Source: Xanthostigma xanthostigma (Eukaryota; Arthropoda; Insecta; Raphidioptera; Raphidiidae). Taken from it: a stretch of DNA of 64,000 bases. The DNA is taken from NCBI GenBank assembly GCA_963575645.1, contig OY754466.1, forward strand, positions 35,062,001-35,126,000. Reading direction: 5' to 3'. The notes beneath the pieces are model-generated. The model was given only the letters and a program-made list of their open reading frames with translations. It ran no database searches and was not told the origin of the DNA. A program made the position numbers and the translations under genes. Position 1 is the stretch's first letter. Each line of letters begins with the position of its first letter. This document shows positions 45,390 through 57,355 of the stretch, in pieces.

Positions 45390-45623
45390 TATAAAATATT
45401 CCAAAAAGTATGTCTATACTCATATTTCAAAGTTTGTTAGTTTGGATGTAGGACGTAATCTCCGAAACTACTCATTCGATTTTAAAAATTTGTTCACCAA
45501 TATTTAGAATGGACCTTCAGAATGGACATTGGCTATATATTATCGCGTCAAAATACAAACGCTTTTCGTGGAGACTAATTTTGCAAACTACAAATTCGGG
45601 CGAAGCCGGACCAGACCGCTAGT
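45390..45623 (+). repeat. Retroposon-like 3' end (GGGCGAAGCCGG type), copy 1
   Basis: Contains CGTGGAGACTAATTTTGCAA then CTACAAATTCGGGCGAAGCC + GGACCAGACCGCTAGTG. It shares its 3' phrase with 49.69-50.12 kb. The ACCGCTAGT end is complementary to the ACTAGCGGT start of the 42.0-kb family. Confidence 0.6.
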
Positions 45624-45956
45624 GTTAAATATAATAAAAAAAAAACGGAGTGACTATAAATCTCACACGTCGGTAGTGAAACTTGATGAGTAAACATGTG
45701 TAACCAAGTAAACACTAAACACAAAGGGACGTGTCGATAGTTTCTTCCTCAATTCTTACCTACCTGTCAGTCAATCGGTTCTGGTTCCCCGCTAGAAGTT
45801 CATTATCCCTATTCCCTAGTCCTCAAGGTATTATTTTTTGCTTTCACTACGCTTTGAACAAAATTACTCTCATGACTTGAAAAGACGTAACGAACGAATA
45901 TTCTCGCACATTTCAAAAATATTGTTTTTTTGTTTCTAGGTAATAAACATAATATA

Positions 45957-46524
45957 CAGTGTAAACTCCATTTAACGTCACTCGATATAACGATAAACTC
46001 TTTAAAACGTCGATATTACTTAACTCTAGTTGGTTTACCTTATTGCTCATACAATGATACACCTCTAAATAACGATACACCCACTAAAAATAACGACAAC
46101 AATACGTCATCATTAAGCAATAAACAGTACTTGTTTGTTATGTTGTTGCTTTGTTGTCGGCATCATGCGTACTGGAGATTCTAAGAAATGCGTTTTTTGT
46201 TTGTTGGGATTATCTTTCATATGTTTAGCTCAGCTGCTTACCGATGTTATCACATTCTTAGTTGCCCACAAACTTGCAAACTGTGAATAAAAGAAAATCT
46301 TTGTGTATTGACGAAAAAGTTCTATTAATACGCGCAATAGAGGCGGGAGAAAACATAAGTGATGTTGGAAGACGCTTTGTATTCTGATTTTATATATTAT
46401 GAGTAAATACAAATTATATTAAAAAAATATTAATGGATTATTTCTTCTCTCCGTTTAACGACAACTCTGTCTAACGCCATAAAGTGCGCAGTCCCTTGAA
46501 TGTCGCTATATAGAGTTTACACTG
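45957..46524. mobile_element. pogo/Tigger-like element, degenerate
   Basis: The ends are CAGTGTAAACTCCATTTAAC and (reversed) CAGTGTAAACTCTATATAGC with flanking TA (45,955-45,956 and 46,525-46,526). CAGTG(T)AAACTC termini, a TA duplication and a CENP-B-like HTH inside identify a pogo-type Tc1/mariner element. At 568 bp it is far too short for the transposase. Confidence 0.85.
46283..46387 (+). pseudogene. CENP-B N-terminal HTH remnant of pogo transposase
   Basis: The open stretch reads NKRKSLCIDEKVLLIRAIEA then GENISDVGRRF before TGA. It corresponds to helices 1-2 of the CENP-B/pogo N-terminal DNA-binding domain (KRKSLT..EK..II..IE.GE...DVAR.F), which binds the transposon ends. The second half of the HTH and the DDE nuclease are deleted. 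Confidence 0.75.
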
Positions 46525-46598
46525 TATTTGTTGTTACATACAACAAATTGTAAAATCAATTTTATAGACTACATGAAATGTACAAATGTCCAATACTA

Positions 46599-47812
46599 AC
46601 GCCGGCGCTACACGATGCTAACGTTGACCCGAACGTTCGATCGAGCGTTGAACGTTTGAGTCAACTGAGTTCGACAGTCGGTGTGCCAAAGTAGGTACTT
46701 GCTACATGGTGTCACGGTGTGGAATGTTTGAAATCTTGAATTGAGAAAAGATGTTGCAAACGCTTAACAACAAATACCAAACGTAACTTCAATATAATTT
46801 AAGTTAAATAATACAAAATACAATCAATTAAATATTAAATTAACTTGTAATTATTATAATTAGTACTTTAATAAAATATAGCGCAAAAAGTAATGGATTT
46901 TGTACGGGAAGCTTTTTTCTAAATAACTATAAAATGATAATGTAATAAACGTACCTGTTTAAAACACAAATAAATCAGAACAAATAATCTTTATAAAGCA
47001 TAAACACTCAAACAGTATTTAGCAATACAGTACAAATTGACATAATTATTCGATCGAATCGTGTAGCCGTACATCAAAGCATAAGAATGTTTTCTTTCGA
47101 AAGTTGTCAAGAATACCGACAACAGCCGGAACATTGTCAAACGCGAACGTTGGACCCAGGGTTACCAGATGGTCTGAATGAAAAAACGGAACATTTTACA
47201 GACACCCCCCCCCCCCTATTGATAATTGAAGAATGAAAAAATATTTTTGAAATTTCTGAAATCTAAAAAAATTTGTTGTAAAAAAATTATTTTTTTTTAT
47301 TCCTATCTATCAGTTCCCAATTTTTACATTTCTATCTCAGTACCGAGCAACTGTCAGGAACGAAAAATCCTCTGACCCTAATAATAACTTTAAAAAACCC
47401 TTCTTCAGACAAAAATTGATGAAACATCAATCCACAATCGATATCTATCGAAATCGTGTAATTTAATATGAGACGAACACGATTTTGAATAAATTGAGTA
47501 CGTCATCGACACGTTAGATGTCGCAGTATGACACAGCAGGGTGTGTCTCAGGTTCGAAATCATAAGCCATAAGGTTTGAAAGGAAAAAAAAATTCTATTT
47601 CCTGAAGTACAAACCGGGACATTTGCATAGATTTTGAAAAAATTCCGGGACACCGGGACAGGAGGGCGAAAACGGGACATGTCCCGGAAAACCGGGACGT
47701 CTGGTAACCCTAGGTCACCCTCTACATTGGAAGCTCGTAGGTTTGACCGTTGGCCACACGATGCGACGAACGTACGTTGGACGGTGTTGGTAGCATCGTG
47801 TAGCACCGGCTT
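46599..47812. mobile_element. Inverted-repeat element with nested insertion
   Basis: The outer ends GCCGGCGCTACACGATGCTA + ACGTTGACC and GTTGGTAGCATCGTGTAGCACCGGC-like (right, 47,786-47,810) are complementary. Subterminal ACGTTCG/CGAACGT words are frequent, and GAATCGTGTAGCCGTAC recurs internally at about 47,056. The nested hAT-like unit at 47,157-47,712 occupies most of the right half. Confidence 0.68.
47157..47712. mobile_element. Nested hAT-like MITE (CAGGGTTACCAGA type)
   Basis: The left end CAGGGTTACCAGATGGTCTG pairs with the right end GGGACGTCTGGTAACCCTA. Subterminal CCGGGACA-type repeats cluster near the right end. Flanking 8-mers do not match convincingly, so assignment to hAT rests on the termini. 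Confidence 0.65.
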
Positions 47813-48300
47813 AAGTATAGCTCTCTCATACGTTAGTTTATTGCATCATATCGTAGTGCACAGTTTTGTTATATCTAAATTGAAATTGAAAAGTGTATAT
47901 ATTTTTCAAATTGCATTTCTGAAAACATTATATGTCAGTTTCGAAGTAAAAACATATCACACATAAGAGTATAAATAATATAACAGTGAAACAATGTCCC
48001 ACTGGTTCCGACAAGCTCATTTTATATTTAAGAAGGCTGTCTGATTTTGATAACTTCTGCAAAACTTATAACTCTTTATCTTACCGAGTTTTGCTACAAT
48101 AGATGATATTTAACCTAGAATTTTGACCTACATTAGTTTAGAGAATATTTAGATGTAGTTATGAAATCGATGTTATCCTGTATCATAAATGAAAAAAAAA
48201 AAAACAAATGAAAACATATTATTTTTATGTCGTAATGCAGTGTTCTGTTTACACTCTGTAAAGGTGAAGTGTCAATCAAGGCGACTGAAGCGGCTATTAA

Positions 48301-48546
48301 CGGGCATTCACAATTTACGTGAGGCAAATTTGGCTATTTTGCGACCTCCCTTCCCCCTCTCTAATCATACGTAAGATTTTTGACTTAAATTAACTCAATT
48401 TTCTCGTAATTTTTCAGTTTCTTGCGGAAAAAAATTGCGTGACATTTGTCATGACTCGCACCTTTCCTCCACGTGAGATTGGGTGAGGTTCGGCTCGAGA
48501 CTCCCTCCCCCCCTTTAAACGCCTCACGTAATTTGTGAACGCCTCC
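48301..48546. mobile_element. MITE with TAA duplication (GTTCACAAATTACGTGAGGC type)
   Basis: The left end CGGGCATTCACAATTTACGT + GAGGC is complementary to the right end GCCTCACGTAATTTGTGAAC + GCCTCC. TAA flanks both sides (48,298-48,300 and 48,547-48,549). Complementary CCTCCCTTCCCCCTCT and CTCCCTCCCCCC tracts sit inside. Length is 246 bp. Confidence 0.83.
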
Positions 48547-48726
48547 TAAATAACATTGCCACACTACTTTACGTTAAAATAAATCCCACCAAAAACATAA
48601 ATGTGAAAAAACAAGGACCAAGTGGGTTTGCGGCTTTGCCGAAAAAAAGAAATGAGATCTAAACAGGTGCCAAGTTTCTACTTGATAAGCTTACATACCC
48701 AAACCCAAATGTGAACATAACTTTTC

Positions 48727-48772
48727 ATAGACGCTGATAACCGCAACTATTGAGCGTCTATAATCTACATTC
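48727..48772 (+). repeat. Dispersed AGACGCT hairpin repeat, copy 5
   Basis: ATAGACGCTGATAACCGCAA then CTATTGAGCGTCTATAATCT. Both arms are intact. Confidence 0.7.
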
Positions 48773-48779
48773 TAATTTA

Positions 48780-49689
48780 ACACGAATTTTTGTTTTCCGT
48801 CTCCTGGTTTAAATCAACCAGCATACGAAACGGAATCCTTGTTTATAATTTCGTTTTATTGCAGGATGTAATCATTCTAAGTTGTTTTAATAAATGCTTT
48901 AAAATTAAATAAGGAAAACGCCAATGAAACATAAAAACGTTCATCGGGAAGAACGTTTATACAGTAAAATAAAATAATATAAATTCAAGCGCAATATTAA
49001 TTAGGAAATGTATTCTTCCAATTAGTGCTTCTAATTAAGAGAATAAATGTCTTAATGTTCAATTTAGATATCTAGTCTTGTTGTTTTGTAAGATTGCAAC
49101 ATATATTCTTCCTGTGCCTACATTAACGCCTCTCGTCTCACTTCTCCGGAGCCCTACATGCATGTCGTTGCTCTTAAGTCTTACAGCTATTTATATTTTA
49201 AATTAGGTTGTCAACTTTAATGATTTACACGTGTATCTTTAAGATGTAATCAGAATAAAGGTAGATTTATATAGTCTGAACAAACACCGAACATATTAAT
49301 TCAACACCAGAAATTTCTTTAGTAATAGCCAATTTTTTAATTCATGCTTGACCCTAGAGAAATTATTCGAACTCACTTCCATGTAATTGTAAACAATGTA
49401 CAACAATATGTGAAAAAACGTGTTCCGCCTTCCTCGGTTTTTTCTTCCTCGTTTTTTAGGTTGGAGCAAAAAATTGTCCGAACGTAATTGGTAGCATTTT
49501 TTCTCCTCTTTCTATTGAACTATTAAAAAATGTGGCTTTCCGTTAAAAAAAAGCTGTGGCTACTATCTCAACTGTGGCGTTTCTTGTATGTTGCGTTCCG
49601 GCACTACATTGCCTCCTCGATAGTAAGTAGCTTTTATTCAGAACTTCCGACGTCTGCAAAATTTTGAGATAGGACGGCCCGTTTAAAAT
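48780..49689. other. No gene recognised
   Basis: AT-rich with no supported gene or repeat. Confidence 0.45.
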
Positions 49690-50115
49690 GTAACACCCAG
49701 TATATACAATCCCCCGCCGCATCTGTTTCTCTGAACGCGATAAACTCAAAAACAACCGCACGAATTTTCATACGGTTTTCACCAATGGACGGAATGATTC
49801 AAAAGAAAGGTATAATTCATTAATGTTCTATGTAAATATGACGATGATGATATGTCAGAAAAAGCCGACTGGGAGCTTTCATCGAAAATGCTGCCTAATC
49901 CCGTTGAGATATAACAAAATATTGTACAGTGGACTTGTTCCTCTTTTATCGATCTACAGAAAAGTCCGCGATGACATATGTCTATCTTTTAAGGATAGCT
50001 TACTATACCCATTTTAATGCTAAGCGCTTTTCATGGATATCAATTTTGCAACGTAACTCGACGAAAAAACGTTGGCAATCTACAAATCCGAGCGAAGTTG
50101 GAGCGGGTCGATAAT
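49690..50115 (+). repeat. Retroposon-like repeat, copy 2 of the GCGAAG family
   Basis: Starts near ACACCCAGTATATACAATCC and includes GAACGCGATAAACTCAAAAA and CGGTTTTCACCAATGGACGG. It ends CAAATCCGAGCGAAGTTGGA + GCGGGTCGATAATA. Phrases of this kind are typical of a widespread arthropod dispersed repeat. No reverse transcriptase is visible. Confidence 0.6.
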
Positions 50116-50613
50116 AAAAATAATATAATAGGCGAATGGTCGGAAGTAATGCCTTTACCCTATATTTTATAAAAACACTTTTAAAAAGTTTGCGTATTAT
50201 AGTGTAAGTATAATATTTCCACCGTTAAGTAATAAAATAATCTTTAAAAGAAAACTTTTTATCTTTGTTCATTTTAAAAAGTAATTCGAATACCTTTTGA
50301 ATATGCAAATAAAGTAAATAAACTTAACTTCTTTTTGGATCCATCTGTTTAACTTTCGTTTGAATAGCTTGCTACTGGAAATTGGTGCATCGAAACGAAG
50401 CAACTGGATTAAAAATTAAAAGTTTCTCTTGTGTTGTTTTTCATTTGCATGGCAAATAGGGTTGACTAATCTCTATTGTTTATAGTCAGATGCGTACATA
50501 AAAAAATTCTCGGGATCTTTTTGCTTTTTTTCCTAAGTAGTAAACGATTGATACTTATAGGCAAACAAAACACCTTCATGACTGTACAAACTAATTATTA
50601 TCCAAATATGTAG

Positions 50614-50842
50614 CCATAGAGATATAAGTAACTAGAGTACGCTAGTTTGTATGCATGCTATAAGTGAAAGTGTCCTCAGTTGAGAGAGAGACAGAGAGAA
50701 CGCTGCAGAAAGCTCAGAAAACCAGATATTTGTTTACTCAAATCAGCATTGTTTTGTATCATTATGGTTACCATAGAGATTCTGTCTGAATTGCAGACAC
50801 ATTCACGACTCACTCGCGTACTCTAGTCTAATGTCTCTATGG
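50614..50842. mobile_element. 229-bp MITE (CCATAGAGAT type)
   Basis: The left end CCATAGAGATATAAGTAACT + AGAGTACG is complementary to the right end CGTACTCTAGTCTAATGTCT + CTATGG. The interior has AGAGAGAGACAGAGAGA and GATTCTGTCTGAATTGCAG. A partial relative is at about 43,650-43,735. Confidence 0.72.
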
Positions 50843-50854
50843 TGTAGGCTCCCG

Positions 50855-51010
50855 CGGCCGGCGTTATTTCAAATCTTCTTAGTTTCCAGACTTGTAATTG
50901 ATATTTCTGCCTGACGTTTCGTCGACAACAAGAAGGACAATTCGCCTGCTGCCACATCGCCTTTTATAATGTCTACCGCAGTTGTAGAAGAAACGTCAGT
51001 TAGAAATAGC
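50855..51010. repeat. Fragment of the ACGTTTCGTC foldback family
   Basis: GCCTGACGTTTCGTCGACAA ... GTCTACCGCAGTTGTAGAAG + AAACGTCAG reproduces the inner landmarks of the 33.9-34.6 kb foldback in shorter form. TTATTTCAAATCTTCTTAGT corresponds to its outer arm. Confidence 0.7.
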
Positions 51011-51206
51011 AACGAACCATTTGAAATTGTTCAAAACAAAGCGCTGCGTATTGTTGTAACTGATAAAGTATCCTAGGTATATGCAATAATCGGGTATATT
51101 CTAATCACTGAGTCGATGGAAACCGTGTTTTCAATTATGCAATTTGTTCGGATTTAAAATTATAGATTAAAATAACTAAAAACAAAATGTATATACAGAT
51201 ACTTAA

Positions 51207-51851
51207 GGTGGATACCTAGTATAACAGCTCAAAAAAAACATTTTATTTTTAGACTAACTATATTTTTATGATATTTTAATGAATTAGGTCTTATAGAATA
51301 AGTTTAAAAAAAATTGTATTTATTTTTTCGGTACAAAATGGCGGTGTGGTATTTCTATTAGACGCGTTGCATGTCCAATTTGTGAGCGTAATTACAGTCC
51401 TTAGAATAAACCTGGAACATACATTAAAACTATAAAATATATAAAAAATTGAAAAAAAAAGTATTTAACTTGAAGTTTTAATTTTTTTTTATTTTTCGCA
51501 TAAAATGTTGACTTATAAAAATTTATAAATAAAATTTATAACAATAATTTACCAAACAAGTCGGTTCAAATACGAATTAAAGTTGTTTTTTATATCTGGT
51601 AAAAATTTCAGCCCAAAATCATTAATAGTTTTTGAGATATTACGCCCACAAACACGAAAATGATGTTTTGAGAAAAACACGTTTAAAAAAAATCAGGTTT
51701 GATAGTGAAAAAATTTGTAATGATCAATTAGTATCTTAACTATTATCGTAACGAATATCCTTTTTGAAATTTTACAGGCATATTCAACATAATATTTTTA
51801 AGAAAAAAAAAAGTATTAATATATTTTTGAGCTGTTACACTAGGTGCCCTC
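51207..51851. mobile_element. MITE with TTAA flanks
   Basis: The left end GGTGGATACCTAGTATAACA + GCTCAAAAA is complementary to the right end TTTTTGAGCTGTTACACTAG + GTGCCCTCC. TTAA occurs at 51,203-51,206 and 51,852-51,855. TTAA duplications suggest piggyBac-type mobilisation, although the terminal bases (GG) are not the usual CC. Length is 645 bp, AT-rich, non-coding. Confidence 0.72.
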
Positions 51852-51855
51852 CTTA

Positions 51856-52959
51856 ATGCCTTTTATTTTGGTCAGTCTTTAATAAAGTCAAGAAACATAT
51901 TGTAAAATATAAAAGAGCAAAGTTTATTAAATTAATATCTTCCAAAGTGCGCCTTTATGGAAATTAAATTGCTAATTTACCTACTTTTAACATCAACCAA
52001 ACAAAAAGTTTTTATTCCCTAAACTAATTCATGAGATTGTTAGTTATTAATTGTATTAATTCCATAATTAAATTTCTTATTAAAACTATACACTATACGT
52101 TCAGAAATTATATTCAGATTAAATTAGTATTCGAAATTATTCGAATATTGTTTGATACACCGTTATTTTGAATTGGGGATATTAGGCTGTATGTTTTCAC
52201 GTATTAAGGGGGGTTATATGCAGTTGCAATGTCAAAAAAGTCGCTTTCTTAGGTTTTTTTTGTGAAGAGAGGCTTTCTTCGACAAATACAAGAAGTATTA
52301 ATAAATGTAGTGGTAATTTTTAGATTTATTTCGGCATTTTTTATTTTTTAAAATATTGATTTACACTGCTTCTGTAGACGGTCTCCTGGAGGTCCTTCAA
52401 ATAACGGTGTCTGACGGTGTGTAAGATATCTCCGGTTTGGATTATCTGAATTAAAAAAAAACAGAAGGTTTTATTAGTGGATAGATAAATCTAGGTATTA
52501 AGCGTAGGAATAGACGAAATTTTGATTTTTGACAAAATGGCAGCTCCGAAAAGAAAAAATTCTGATTTTCGACCCATTTTTTTTTGTTAAATTGTTTAAT
52601 AAAATAGAAAGGACCATCGGAAATCTTATTCCTTCGGTTAATACCTGAAGAATATATCTGAGAAGGTTGTGTTAAAATTTCACACCGATCGGTTGTGTCA
52701 TTTTTCAGAAATCGAGCACACCGACTTTAAAAACACCGTTTTGAGAAAAACGCATTCAAAGTATCAAAAGACGTTTACAAATCGTTATTTTTTTTTCAAC
52801 TTACATGGAGTCATCTATGTCAGAGCCATAAGATGAACCCTCTTCAATTACTGCTCCCTGGCATAATAGCATAATGAGACCATTCCAAATATTTTATTTC
52901 GGTATTCGTAAAATTAAAAAGAAAAATCCGGCTAGAAGCACTTGCAAAAAGCTGCAACA
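51856..52959. other. No gene recognised
   Basis: AT-rich. A C/G-poor region with a potential element start at about 52,206 (TTAAGGGGGGTTATATGCAG) but no matched right end. Confidence 0.45.
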
Positions 52960-53300
52960 CGTAATTCTTTATTTCTTACCAAATCTTGAGAAATGATGGG
53001 TTCCCCATACAAACTTCCATTCCCTATTTTACCCCCTTGAGAGATAACTTTGTAAAAACCCTGAAACACGTAATTCTTTATTTCTTACCAAAAGCCTACA
53101 TATGAATTTTCATATCCCTAACTTAGGGAATAATGGGTTCCCTATACAAATTTACATCCCGTATTTCACCCCCTTCAGTTTTTTTTTTAGACAAAAGGTA
53201 GCCAATGTCCTTCTTCATGATGTAATCTATCTTCTTGCCAAATTTTATCGAAATGTGTTCAGACAGACAGAGTTTCGCATTTATGATATTAGTATGAATG
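52960..53300 (+). mobile_element. RTE-like LINE 3' end (5'-truncated)
   Basis: The last part reads GCCAAATTTTATCGAAATGT then GTTCAGACAGACAGAGTTTC + GCATTTATGATATTAGTATGAATGT. This is the characteristic 3' tail of RTE-type elements (CAGACAGAG..TTTCGCATTTATAATATTAGTATG). Upstream, the phrase GGGTTCCC(C/T)ATACAAA(C/T)TT occurs twice (about 53,000 and 53,137), an internal duplication. There is no coding part. Confidence 0.65.
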
Positions 53301-54282
53301 TAAACGTTTCAAAACATTTGATACTAAAATTCCCTATTTAGCAATGGGGATTCATACTATGTAGTATAATATTTTAGCTTGAAATAGTGTCTCTTTTATG
53401 TGTTTCCATCAAGCATGAGACGTATATGATACGTACTATGTTCAAATCATATGGAGACAATTATGAAGACTTCATGCATTTTTCTTTTTTGCTTGATGCT
53501 TTGTATGCAATGTTATACTCTACTAAAGTATAACCATGGTCATAATATTCGTCGTAAATAGGCAGTTGAACAAGTCCTACGTATAAGTATTGCTTAGAAA
53601 AATATCAAGGTCATTGCAACCCTGCTAATGTGATCCGTAATTGACCAGCAAAACTGAGTCAACCAAAGTGCGGTAAGATCTTTGAAACAGCAATTATTAT
53701 TAAGCAATTTTTAATTTCACAATTATTCGGTCGCCTGATTTAACAGTTTCAGCTGAACACTTGTTCATAAGATTGATATGTCAGATCTTACTGTTATTAT
53801 ATCCCAAGTAAACCTTTCTAGACATATACGCCATGTGTCCAGCAACGTGGACAGAATAATTATGTAAAAATAAACTCGTAACGTTAAATTCAAAATATGT
53901 CTGACTTTTCCGAAACTTCTAGAAATTACTGGACAGAAGTGCGGAGTTAATACGACATGAAACTGAAGTTTATGAAATCTCCTGTAGTTCTGTACAGTGT
54001 ATGCTACGAGTCTGCGACATATTTACTGAATCTCATACATTTCAACTGTGTTGACTGACAGTCTTATTCGCGGCTAAAGTTAAACAATTCCAGACAGTTA
54101 TAATATGTAGTTTACTACCTTGATTTCATTTGTCTTTTAAACTTTCGTTTTGAGAATAAGTCGAGTTATAAAGTTTAATGTATTCTGTTAAATTATTCGA
54201 ATCTAGCCACTCTACTTAAAGAGGTTCTTCGAGTTAATGTTGACAGGTTGGGGATGCACTCAACAGATCTAGGGATCTTCGT
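53301..54282. other. No gene recognised
   Basis: AT-rich unique-looking sequence without a supported feature. Confidence 0.5.
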
Positions 54283-54690
54283 GGTCCGTCTCGGTTTCAC
54301 CCGGGTACAATAAATACAATTCTGCAAAATGTATTTCGTTTGCGGCGTCTGAATTAATAGCTTTAAGCAAATTCTACCAGATTTGTTTCTGAACTAATAG
54401 CTTTGAGCGAATTCTATCAGATGTCGCTATTTGGTATTAAAACATTGTTTTCTTTGCTTCTGAACTAATAGCTTTGAGTCAATTCTATGAGATGTCTCGA
54501 CATGTTTTTAAAACAGTTTAGTTTACACGAAACACCGTGATTTTGTACAACATATTTATTAAAAACTATGTTATAGCGTAAGTTGAACCAAGCAAGACAC
54601 ATTTACAAAACTTCAATAAAAACGGTTCAGTGGTTTCGGAGATTTGCGCGGACGAACATTGTGACACGAGATTTTTATATATATAAAAAT
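54283..54690 (+). repeat. Retroposon-like repeat, copy 2 (GGTTTCACCCGGGT type)
   Basis: Co-linear with 41,738-42,027. It has an internal triplication of a roughly 60-bp unit built on CTGAA(C/T)TAATAGCTTTGAG + (C/T)AATTCTA(T/C). It ends GGTTCAGTGGTTTCGGAGAT + TTGCGCGGACGAACATTG and a TATATATA tail. The next MITE lies 11 bp downstream. Confidence 0.72.
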
Positions 54691-54701
54691 TTGGTGAGTT
54701 A

Positions 54702-55122
54702 AAGCCGCTGCACACGAGGCTAGTTTTGCCGCTAGATTTGGTTTCAAGCGTGGTTTGTCGCTGGATTTCGTGATGACTTATGTGTTCGCTTCAAACGGTG
54801 TGTGTATTGAAGCTTTTGCTTTGTAGATGGCGTCTTACACGTTTGTTGTCTCGGAACAGAACACTGACTATGACGCCATGTTTGGTTGTGAGCCTTTGCC
54901 CATGTCGTCCGCGTGACAAATTACTGTTTCCTGATTGGTTCATGATCAAAGCCAACAGAGAAGCAAGCACGAAAAATAACCCCGGTTCTATTTTTGAAAT
55001 CCAACTTGTAACCACGCACACGATCCCGCAGTGACGTCATTTCCATCTTCGTAACCAGCGCGAGCCAGCACACGTCCCGGCAGTAATTCCAGTAGCAAAA
55101 TCAGTCTCGTGTGCAGCGGTCT
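54702..55122. mobile_element. TTA-duplication MITE, copy D
   Basis: Begins AAGCCGCTGCACACGAGGCT and ends CTCGTGTGCAGCGGTCT between TTA trinucleotides (54,699-54,701 and 55,123-55,125). Length is 421 bp. Frames of 76-84 codons on both strands lie inside it and are not genes. Confidence 0.86.
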
Positions 55123-55635
55123 TTAGTGACGAGTTTACCAAAAGCTAGTATAATATCAATTTCTTACACTTTCGCAACCTAAATAAACACAAGAAAACTG
55201 CATAAAAGGGGTTGCTTAAAGCTTTGATAAATGTTTTCGAGACCTTTTATACCAACTCGTTGAAAAGTATTTTTCATTTTTGCATGAATTACGTCTACCC
55301 CAGTACTTCTGCGCGATGCAGGCGTTCTGTCTTTGTCACAACGACACTATGTTTTGCAATCTGTTTGTGCAACAAGATTAACGTAGTTTCCTAAAGGCTG
55401 TTGTCAGATGCTTTATAATCAAGGTTTTCTCAATAATAGTGTTCTGTTTATTCTCTCAATTCACAATCATTGCAACGCAGTGCAGTAACTGGGGCGACGC
55501 CGTCAATCGGTATTCCTTCATCGGGCGCATTCCTCGAGAGAATGCAATTAATCGTTTGAATAAAATTTTAAATATATGTCAGTTCAAATGAAAGAATGCT
55601 GCAGAAATTTTAATAAGTTTTTAATCGTTCTTTTA

Positions 55636-56055
55636 CCATTCCAACCCATAAGTAGGTCAAAATTCACTTTTCAAAATTTTACAATATCTCTTCGTTTTGA
55701 GGACCCCCGAACCAAAAAAACACATTTTTGGAAAAACTCTGTGAGTCTGTTCGTCTGGTAGTCTATGAGCAAACGGATGAACGGATTGAAACCAAATTTT
55801 GGGAGGATGTTTGATGTGCAAATATGAAGAGCCCTATTGTTTTTGGGGAAAATCGGTGCATGCGCAGAAGAGATATATGCTACAAATGTGTTTTTTTTAT
55901 ATAATAATGGTATACTTTTTATAACGCCCTATTATTTTATTTATTTTTTCAAGAAAGTTTTGTTAAAAAATTTTTTTTATTAACTTTATAGTTTCGGAAA
56001 TATTTAGAAAATAAAAAAAAGCTTTTCTTTTGTTTCGTAGATGTTAGAAATAAGC
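55636..56055 (+). repeat. CCATTCCAAC-family repeat, right-truncated copy
   Basis: Begins CCATTCCAACCCATAAGTAG and is co-linear with the 22.24-kb copy through GAAGAGCCCTATTGTTTTTG and CATGCGCAGAAGAGAT. It breaks off at about 56,055 before the family's right third. Confidence 0.8.
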
Positions 56056-56205
56056 TCGATATTTTTCTGGAATTTTTGAGGGAAACCATGGAAAACCTAA
56101 AATTACTGTATGGAAAGGCAGCATAATTGTAATTGTCTATAAAAACGCGATTTGCTAGTGCAGACAGACTATTTCTGTAAGCTAAATTTACATTACTAAC
56201 GCTAT

Positions 56206-56544
56206 ATGAGGTATTTAAAGGTCCATTTCTATATCAATAAAGTTGGTTTATTCTTGATCCTGTCTGGTACACTGTATAATCCATTAGTGTATATTAGAGA
56301 TGTTGTTAGTTACAACCCTTCACAACAACGACAGCACCGTCTCATTGATATGCGAGCATCGTATCAACTGGAGCTAGACACTGGGTTTATTACCCACCTC
56401 TCAGCTTTCTTCGTTCGCACGTCCTTCGGCCTCAAAGGACAACGGCTTGATGCACTGCTCAAAATGAATAATAGTTCGCGTACCGAAACCAAATTAATGA
56501 GGAAGAATCCTACACACTCAGAGGGGGATTTACTAAAAAATTGA
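56206..56544 (+). CDS. Unidentified 112-codon open frame
   Basis: ATG to TGA with denser coding-like composition in its second half (residues about 45-112, including SQQRQHRLIDMRASYQLELD and FFVRTSFGLKGQRLDALLKM). It lies between two oppositely oriented CCATTCCAAC-family copies (55,636-56,055 + and 56,721-57,355 -). I recognise no domain. It could be a decayed transposon or host exon, or a chance frame. The GC-richer second half is the only support. Confidence 0.25.
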   Translation: MRYLKVHFYINKVGLFLILSGTLYNPLVYIRDVVSYNPSQQRQHRLIDMRASYQLELDTGFITHLSAFFVRTSFGLKGQRLDALLKMNNSSRTETKLMRKNPTHSEGDLLKN

Positions 56545-56720
56545 GCCCAAACGTACCCTTCATTTTACAACTTAGAGCAAGTACATTTTTTTTTAAATCT
56601 GAAGAACAAGTACAAGAGTAGATTTGATTTGGATTTATGAAATATTTTAAACTTTTAAGACGTCTTAATGCTCTTAAATAAATGCCTGATAAGAATACAA
56701 ATTTAAAAAAAAATCCAGCT

Positions 56721-57355
56721 AATTGGACGACGGGTCCATTCCAACTTCAAAATGTTGACAAAAAAAATAAAATTTCTGATATCGCGTGAGGTGACGCGGG
56801 TATAGGCTAGTATTCAATATGATATTTGATATTCGTTGCTATAATTCCCTAAATAATATGTTCCACGTCATGTAAAAATTAATCAAAGCATGCTTTACTA
56901 GTTTATTTCCGACAGATCTACAAAACAAAATAACAGTTGATTTTTTTTATTTTCAAAATATTTCCGAAACTATAAAGTTTAGAAAAAAAAATTAACAAAA
57001 CTTTCTTGGAAAAATAAATAGAACAATAAGCCGTTATGAAAAGTATACGATTATTATAAAAAAAAAACACCGTTATAGCATAATATATCTTTTCTGCGCA
57101 TGTGGCGATTTTCTTCAATAACAATAGGACTCTTCATATTTGCATACCAAACATCCTCCCAAAATTTGGTTTCAATCTGCTCATCCGTTTGACCTGTATC
57201 GTGCGCACAGACAAACAGATTAACAGACGCACAGAGTTTTCCAAAAATATGTTTTTTGGATTCGGCGGACCTCAAAATGAAAAGATATTGTAAAATTTTG
57301 AAAAGTGATTTTTGACCTAAACCAGCACCATTCCTTACTTGTGGGTTGGAATGGT
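56721..57355 (-). repeat. CCATTCCAAC-family repeat, full copy in reverse
   Basis: Starts AATTGGACGACGGGTCCATT + CCAAC and ends GTGGGTTGGAATGG. It is the reverse of the 22.24-kb copy over its full length, with all landmarks in inverted order. The terminal inverted repeat is CCATTCCAAC/GTTGGAATGG. Confidence 0.85.

Noticed and set aside
47405-47966. Open frames of 133 and 110 codons on opposite strands
   Set aside because: Both cross the end of the nested hAT-like MITE and overlap each other. No domain.
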